Source: Deltaproteobacteria bacterium
GTDB lineage: Bacteria > Myxococcota_A > UBA796 > UBA2385
Assembly (NCBI GenBank): GCA_016792625.1
Contig: JAEUKK010000121.1
Location: 42,681-106,680, forward strand
DNA: 64,000 nucleotides
Reading direction: 5' to 3'
Positions 59,842 to 64,000 of this stretch are shown in pieces (position 1 is the first letter of the stretch; the number at the start of each line of letters is the position of its first letter). A model generated the notes under the pieces. The model did not search any database. It saw nothing but the letters and a program-made list of their open reading frames with translations, and was not told the DNA's origin. The translations under genes were made by a program, and so were the position numbers.

Positions 59842-61191
59842 ATGACCGAGGCCCGGGTCGAGATCTTGCGCCGGCTGGCCCGTCGCGGCGCCACCCCTCA
59901 GCTCCAGCGCGCGCTCAAGAAGAGCCGCCCCGTCGACATCGCCGCCGCGGTGGGTCACCTCGCGCCGGCCGAGCAGCGGCTGCTTTTCCAGCAGCTGCCG
60001 ACCAACGAAGAGACCGCTGAGGTGGTGTTTCGCCTCAACAACGACGATCTGCACGCCATTGTCAAAGCGCTACCCTTCGAGCGGCTGGTCAAGCTGCTCG
60101 ACTTGATGGAGGCCGACGACGAAGCCGACGTCATCGACCGCCTGCCCGAGGACATGCGCGAAAAGGTCCTCGCCGCCATCCAGAAGGAAGACAAGCAGCT
60201 GGTCGAGGAGATCCTCGCTTGGCCCGAGGACAGCGCCGGCGGCATCATGCAGCCGATCGCCTTCCGGCTGCGCGAGGACCAGACCTGCCGCGACGCGATC
60301 GCCGCGCTGCACGAGCAACAGGAGCACCTCGAGACGATCTTCTACGTCTATGTCGAGAACGAAGGTGAGCAGCTGGTCGGGGTGACCAGCCTGCGGGCGC
60401 TCCTGACCCACCCGCCCTCCACCGTGCTGCGCGACATCATGACGCTCGACGTGATCAGCGTCTCGCCGCTCGATGACCAAGAGGACGTCGCGCGCATCGC
60501 CAGCCGCTACGACCTGTTGGCCGTGCCGGTCGTCGATGAGAACCGTCACCTGCTCGGGATTGTCACCATCGATGACGTCGTCGACGTCATCAAAGAAGAG
60601 GCCCTCGAGGACATGATGCTGATGGCCGGCGTGGGGGACGCGCCGGCCGCGAGCTCGGGCAGCGTCATCTCTGCTGCCCGCCAGCGCATCCTCTGGCTCG
60701 GCGTCACCCTGCTCGGCGGCATCGGGATCAGCGAGGTGGTGGGTCTTTTCCACGGCGCGCTGGAGCAGCAGGCCGTGCTCACCGGGTTCATCCCCGTCAT
60801 GTTGGGCACCGGCGGGAACGTCGGCACCCAAGCCGCGACGGTCGCCGTGCGCAACCTTGCGTTGGGAAATGACGCCGACATGGGCCTGTTGGCGATGGTT
60901 TTTCGTGAGGCGCGCATCGGCATGTTGCTCGGCCTCGCCTTCGCCCTGACCCTTGGCGGCTACGCGCTGCTCCGGTGGTCCGACAACCCGTTGATCGGCC
61001 TGTCGATTGCCGTCGCTTTGTTCATGATCGTCGTGGTCGCCGCCGCCGTGGGCACCCTGGTGCCCCTGACCCTGAACCGCCTCGGTGTCGACCCGGCGGT
61101 CGCGACCGGGCCCTTCGTCACGAGCTCGATCGACTTCGTGGCGGCGATGGTCTACTTCACGACCACCACGCTGATCTTGGGTCTGCGTTGA
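59842..61191 (+). CDS. mgtE: Magnesium transporter MgtE
   Basis: A 449-residue MgtE channel. The N domain (ALKKSRPVDIAAAVGHLAPA), two CBS domains (residues ~130-255; TVLRDIMTLDVISVSPLDD, AVPVVDENRHLLGIVTIDDV) and five membrane helices (~290-445; GNVGTQAATVAVRNLALGN is the core pore motif) are present. Cytosolic Mg2+ gates the channel via the N and CBS domains. The ATG at 59842 follows GCAGGGAGGCC. Its stop overlaps the TTG of recO. Confidence 0.95.
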   Translation: MTEARVEILRRLARRGATPQLQRALKKSRPVDIAAAVGHLAPAEQRLLFQQLPTNEETAEVVFRLNNDDLHAIVKALPFERLVKLLDLMEADDEADVIDRLPEDMREKVLAAIQKEDKQLVEEILAWPEDSAGGIMQPIAFRLREDQTCRDAIAALHEQQEHLETIFYVYVENEGEQLVGVTSLRALLTHPPSTVLRDIMTLDVISVSPLDDQEDVARIASRYDLLAVPVVDENRHLLGIVTIDDVVDVIKEEALEDMMLMAGVGDAPAASSGSVISAARQRILWLGVTLLGGIGISEVVGLFHGALEQQAVLTGFIPVMLGTGGNVGTQAATVAVRNLALGNDADMGLLAMVFREARIGMLLGLAFALTLGGYALLRWSDNPLIGLSIAVALFMIVVVAAAVGTLVPLTLNRLGVDPAVATGPFVTSSIDFVAAMVYFTTTTLILGLR

Positions 61192-61961
61192 CCAGCCACC
61201 CGCGCGGCCCGGTCGGCGGCCTGCGCTGCCTCGTGCTCTCCCGCCAGGACCACGGCGAGGCCGACCGCATCGTGCGCTTGCTCAGCGCAGAGCGGGGTCG
61301 GAGCACTGCCATCGCCCGGAGCGCGCGGCGCGCCGGCGCCCGCTTCGGCGCAGCCCTTGAGCCGCTGAGCCTGGTCGAGCTCGGCTTGCGGGCGCGCGCC
61401 CACAGCATGGACGTGCTGGAGCATGTGGAGCTGGTGGAGCCGCACCTCCGGCTGCGGGATGACCTCGACCGCCTCACCCAGGCCGCCCACGCCGCCGAGG
61501 TCTGCGGTGGCTTGGCCCGCGAAGAGCACCCGGAGCCGCGCCTCTTTGGGCTGTGCCAGACCGCCCTGCTTGTGTTGGACGCCGCCACCGCCGCGCCCGG
61601 CTTGGCCTTCCGCTTGGGGCTCGAGGCCAAAGCGCTGACCTTCGCGGGCTTGCTCGCCCCCCTGGACCGCTGCGCGATCTGCGGGCGCCCCGCCCAAGCC
61701 GAAGACGAAGCGCCTTGGCTGCTGACCGCGGCAGAGGGGGCTGCGCTCCACGCGGCTTGCGGCTCATCGGGAACAACGTGCAGTGCGTCATTCCTCATCG
61801 AGCTCGAAGCAGCCCGTCGCCGCCCGCTGCAGGACAGCCTCGACCTCGACCTGCCCGCAGGCCCCCGTTGGGCGCTCGCCGAGCGCGTCGAGGCGCAGCT
61901 CAACCGACCCCTGCGGGCCCGCGCGCTGCTCGGTGATGCCCCCTGCCCTGTTCAGGTATAG
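61188..61961 (+). CDS. recO: DNA repair protein RecO
   Basis: RecO helps RecR load RecA at gaps covered by SSB. The 257-residue protein has the N-terminal OB fold (LRCLVLSRQDHGEADRIVRL), a helical middle part and the C-terminal zinc site, of which CAICG (~161) and a distal Cys are visible. The start is a TTG at 61188 overlapping the mgtE stop (TTGA) with no clear ribosome site, so translation is probably coupled. An SOS-like operator and promoter begin right after the stop. Confidence 0.85.
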   Translation: MTSHPRGPVGGLRCLVLSRQDHGEADRIVRLLSAERGRSTAIARSARRAGARFGAALEPLSLVELGLRARAHSMDVLEHVELVEPHLRLRDDLDRLTQAAHAAEVCGGLAREEHPEPRLFGLCQTALLVLDAATAAPGLAFRLGLEAKALTFAGLLAPLDRCAICGRPAQAEDEAPWLLTAAEGAALHAACGSSGTTCSASFLIELEAARRRPLQDSLDLDLPAGPRWALAERVEAQLNRPLRARALLGDAPCPVQV

Positions 61962-61996
61962 ATGGGCCCTTGGTCACCGAATGTCCTGAAGAAGAG

Positions 61997-62012
61997 CTGA
62001 ACAGGTGGACAG
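61997..62012 (+). promoter_or_regulatory. SOS/LexA-like operator downstream of recO
   Basis: CTGAACAGGTGGACAG differs by only one position from the Myxococcus LexA box as I remember it (reverse complement CTG, seven bases, GTTCAGC). It overlaps the -35 box at 62006-62011. A lone CTGTTCAG half lies at 61948-61955. Confidence 0.55.
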
Positions 62013-62034
62013 GCCTCGCCCGACCGGCTATACC
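62006..62034 (+). promoter_or_regulatory. Sigma-70-like promoter overlapped by the SOS-like operator
   Basis: TGGACA (62006-62011, five of six) is followed after exactly 17 bases by TATACC (62029-62034, four of six). A start near 62041 would place GGAGGAG at the beginning of a short leader before the ATG at 62057. This is the best promoter in the window. Confidence 0.55.
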
Positions 62035-62056
62035 TGCGCCGGAGGAGCCGCCGCCC

Positions 62057-62782
62057 ATGCCCCCAGCACCCCACGCCGCCCCCCGACGCCGCCGCGCCGC
62101 ACCGGCCGCCGCCCTCGCGCTGGCCTGCGGGGCCGGCGTGGGCTGCGCGGCGGGCGATACCCCCGTGCTCTGGTCGGGTCGGCTCGTCGACGATCCCCTC
62201 TGGGTGGGTGGGATCGAGTCGCTCGAAGGCGGGTCGCTCTGGGCACGCGACCCGAGCGGCGCGCAGCTCGCCGAGGCCGCGCCCGTCGAAGGTTGGGCCG
62301 GGGGGCTGGCCCTCCAGCTCGACCCCGGGTCGGCGCTCGAATTGGTCGTTGAAGCCTCCGGCTACACGACCACCGTCTGGCCGACCATGGCTCCCGAGGG
62401 CGACGCCTTCTGGCTCGACGGCGCCCTCTACCCCCGGGCAGCCGAGGTCCTGGCCGGGCTCGCGGCCGACCACCTGCCCGGTGCTCCCCTGCCGAGCGCG
62501 GGGGCGACCGCCGGGCTCTGGATCGAGCCCGACCCCACCAGCGCCTGGGGCGAGGGGCTCGTCGAGGTCGACATCGCGGGCGCCGCCCGGGTCGACCTGC
62601 GCCTGAGCCCCACGGGGCGGTGGATTGTGGCGGCAGATGGTGTGCCCGACGTCATCCTCATCTTGAACTTGCCACCCGGCCCCGTCGAGGTCCGGCCGCT
62701 GCCCGCCTCGGGCGCGACGGCGGCGATCTCGCTCCACCTCGAGGCCGGTGAGCTCGGCATGCTCCCGCGCCTGACGCCCTAA
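62057..62782 (+). CDS. Exported protein of unknown function under the SOS-like operator
   Basis: A 241-residue exported protein or lipoprotein (signal APAAALALACGAGVGC). The mature part is beta-rich with TEG-type segments (VLWSGRLVDDPLWVGGIESL; TGRWIVAADGVPDVILIL) and no conserved family I know. The upstream promoter and operator belong to it. The ATG at 62057 follows GGAGGAG. Why a surface protein would sit under a DNA-damage operator is unclear. Co-directional with the next lipoprotein. Confidence 0.6.
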   Translation: MPPAPHAAPRRRRAAPAAALALACGAGVGCAAGDTPVLWSGRLVDDPLWVGGIESLEGGSLWARDPSGAQLAEAAPVEGWAGGLALQLDPGSALELVVEASGYTTTVWPTMAPEGDAFWLDGALYPRAAEVLAGLAADHLPGAPLPSAGATAGLWIEPDPTSAWGEGLVEVDIAGAARVDLRLSPTGRWIVAADGVPDVILILNLPPGPVEVRPLPASGATAAISLHLEAGELGMLPRLTP

Positions 62783-62791
62783 GGTGCCCTG

Positions 62792-63502
62792 ATGCTGCTC
62801 CTCCTCGCACTCGCCTGCGCGCCCAAGACCAACGAGAACATCGTCGTCACAGGCACCTTGCTCGACCAAGATGACGAGAACGGCGCGCCGGTCTCCGGCG
62901 CGAGTGTGCGGTCGATCAACCTCTACACCGAGGTGGTCGACGGCGCGCAGACCGATGGGCAAGGGGCCTTCTCCCTGCAGGCGCCGGCCATCGACACCTT
63001 TTTCATCTCGTCGGCCGCAGAGGGCCATGTCCCGACCAGCGTGGTGGTGCAGGCCGGCACCGACGACGTCGCGGCGCCCGACGGCAGCGTCTGGATCCGC
63101 CGGTCCGAAGACCACGCCGCGGTGATCGCGCCCTTCGCCGCCTGCCCTGGCGCCGATCAGCCTGGTGGGGTCATTGAAGGCGAGGTGCGGGTATATTTGG
63201 GCGAGACGGTCGAGAGCGGCGACACACACCCGCTCGTGACCACCGCACGGGCCTACGCCGAGGGCGCCGACGGCGCGCTCCGCGCCGCCTGCACGCTCAA
63301 CGACGAGGGCATCTACGACGGCGCGTCCGACGAGACAGGGCAGACGGGCCGCTTCGCCATCTTCGGCCTCGCCGAGGGCATCGCCGCGCTGCAGATCAGC
63401 TACATGATCGAAGACACGCTGCAAGTCGACCAGGTGCACAGCGTGTACGTGCGCGCCGACGGCGTCGCCCCGATGTACCCCGCCTGGGTGCCGCTGCCCT
63501 GA
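62792..63502 (+). CDS. Small lipoprotein with carboxypeptidase-regulatory-like domain
   Basis: A 236-residue predicted lipoprotein with a very short signal (MLLLLALAC, lipobox Cys9). The mature part starts with a regulatory-like beta domain (NIVVTGTLLDQDDENGAPVS; TDGQGAFSLQAPAID). The rest is beta-rich with several Cys (AACPGADQPGG). Ligand and role unknown. The ATG at 62792 has AAGGTG upstream, 9 bases after the previous stop, so they are probably co-transcribed. Confidence 0.65.
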   Translation: MLLLLALACAPKTNENIVVTGTLLDQDDENGAPVSGASVRSINLYTEVVDGAQTDGQGAFSLQAPAIDTFFISSAAEGHVPTSVVVQAGTDDVAAPDGSVWIRRSEDHAAVIAPFAACPGADQPGGVIEGEVRVYLGETVESGDTHPLVTTARAYAEGADGALRAACTLNDEGIYDGASDETGQTGRFAIFGLAEGIAALQISYMIEDTLQVDQVHSVYVRADGVAPMYPAWVPLP

Positions 63503-63571
63503 CCGCGGTCGCGCCGCCCGCGGCGGCCTCCCGTGCTAGGCGGCGCAGCGCCCGCCCCTGTGGATCCACGC

Positions 63572-64000
63572 ATGGCCATCGCCTTCGCCAGTTTCGACGA
63601 GCCTCACGCTTGGCTGCTCCGCGGCCTGGTCGAGTACGGCTGGGCGGATTGGTCCCGGCTGCGCGGGCAGCACCCGACCGGCGCCTTTGGCGGTATCGAC
63701 CTTGGCCCGTGGACCGAGGGTGACGGCAGGGACGGCATCCCCCTCCTCATCCCCGCCCAGGCGCAGGGCCGCCGCTGCGTCGACGACGGCACCTACAGCT
63801 TCACAGTGCAAGTGCAGCGCCGCCAGGGCGGCCTCGCGGTCGTTGTCCGCTGCCCCGAGGCCAACTTCTTCCAAGAGTTCCCCTACGACCCATACAATCC
63901 GCTGTGGGCGGCTGGCTACGTGCACCAAGCATTGCTCACCTCTGTGCCGCAGTACGTGGGCGGGCGGCTCGCCGGCGGCGAGCTGGGCTGGGCAGAGCGT
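63572..64000 (+). CDS. Partial protein of unknown function (right edge)
   Basis: Open to the right edge; 143 codons visible. The start at 63572 gives MAIAFASFDEPHAWLLRGLV. Aromatic-rich segments such as FFQEFPYDPYNPLWAAG suggest a compact soluble fold. No signal peptide. The family is not recognised and the true length is unknown. A TAGGCG island at 63537 lies about 30 bases upstream. Confidence 0.5.
   Translation, partial: MAIAFASFDEPHAWLLRGLVEYGWADWSRLRGQHPTGAFGGIDLGPWTEGDGRDGIPLLIPAQAQGRRCVDDGTYSFTVQVQRRQGGLAVVVRCPEANFFQEFPYDPYNPLWAAGYVHQALLTSVPQYVGGRLAGGELGWAER

Overview
The window is a very GC-rich (by eye about 70% or more), densely coding bacterial chromosome segment. It has no rRNA, CRISPR array, insertion sequence or prophage, and I found no convincing tRNA. 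It looks like a Myxococcota (former Deltaproteobacteria) lineage. The basis is an extracellular lipase-like protein with an Asp/Gly-rich linker and a MYXO-CTERM-like tail, many lipoproteins with acidic low-complexity linkers, a eukaryotic-type Ser/Thr kinase with a C-terminal PEGA-like domain, a sigma-54 activator, two soluble chemoreceptor-like proteins, and a PilF/Tgl-RodZ-like gene pair. This placement is inference. Most starts carry a GGAG-type ribosome binding site 5-9 bases upstream, which was used to choose starts. Several genes start with GTG or TTG, and one probably with CTG.

Layout. 1-6.6 kb: edge fragment of a membrane-anchored protein, soluble CZB chemoreceptor, hflX, unknown gene, HelD-like helicase with an SOS-like operator. 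6.7-13.3 kb: CDP-alcohol phosphatidyltransferase, divergent LysR/DoxX pair, rhodanese coupled to a Rossmann protein, NtrC-type regulator, class III aminotransferase. 13.6-17.2 kb: small LEA2-like exported protein and the minC-minD-minE operon; MinC has a giant linker. 17.2-17.8 kb: non-coding, with strong inverted repeats. 17.8-30.2 kb: glutaredoxin, alpha/beta hydrolase, then a polyhydroxyalkanoate (PHA) locus (phaR, phasin, PhaE-like, two different phaC, acyl-CoA synthetase), then a lipoprotein and a cell-surface module (barrel protein, hydrolase, surface lipase). 30.3-37.7 kb: SNF2 helicase, GT39-like membrane glycosyltransferase, RlmI-like methyltransferase. 37.8-42.9 kb: kinase, ABC-type binding protein, TonB receptor. 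43.5-53.6 kb: RNase G, RecD2, large lipoprotein, second chemoreceptor-like protein, topoisomerase III. 53.8-64 kb: exported NlpC-like lipoprotein, TPR lipoprotein with a Lys/Gly tail, rlmN-mtnP-pilF-rodZ-mgtE-recO string, and small lipoproteins running off the right edge.

How genes work together. The PHA genes form one unit. PhaR faces the phasin promoter, where two near-identical 16-base repeats sit like repressor sites. Both PhaC proteins keep complete Cys-Asp-His triads. HelD, RecD2 and a lipoprotein gene just after recO share a 16-base CTGAAC...CAG operator that resembles the Myxococcus LexA box, which suggests a local DNA-damage regulon. The 56.1-62.0 kb string recalls the rlmN-pilF-rodZ neighbourhood of gammaproteobacteria, with other genes inserted.
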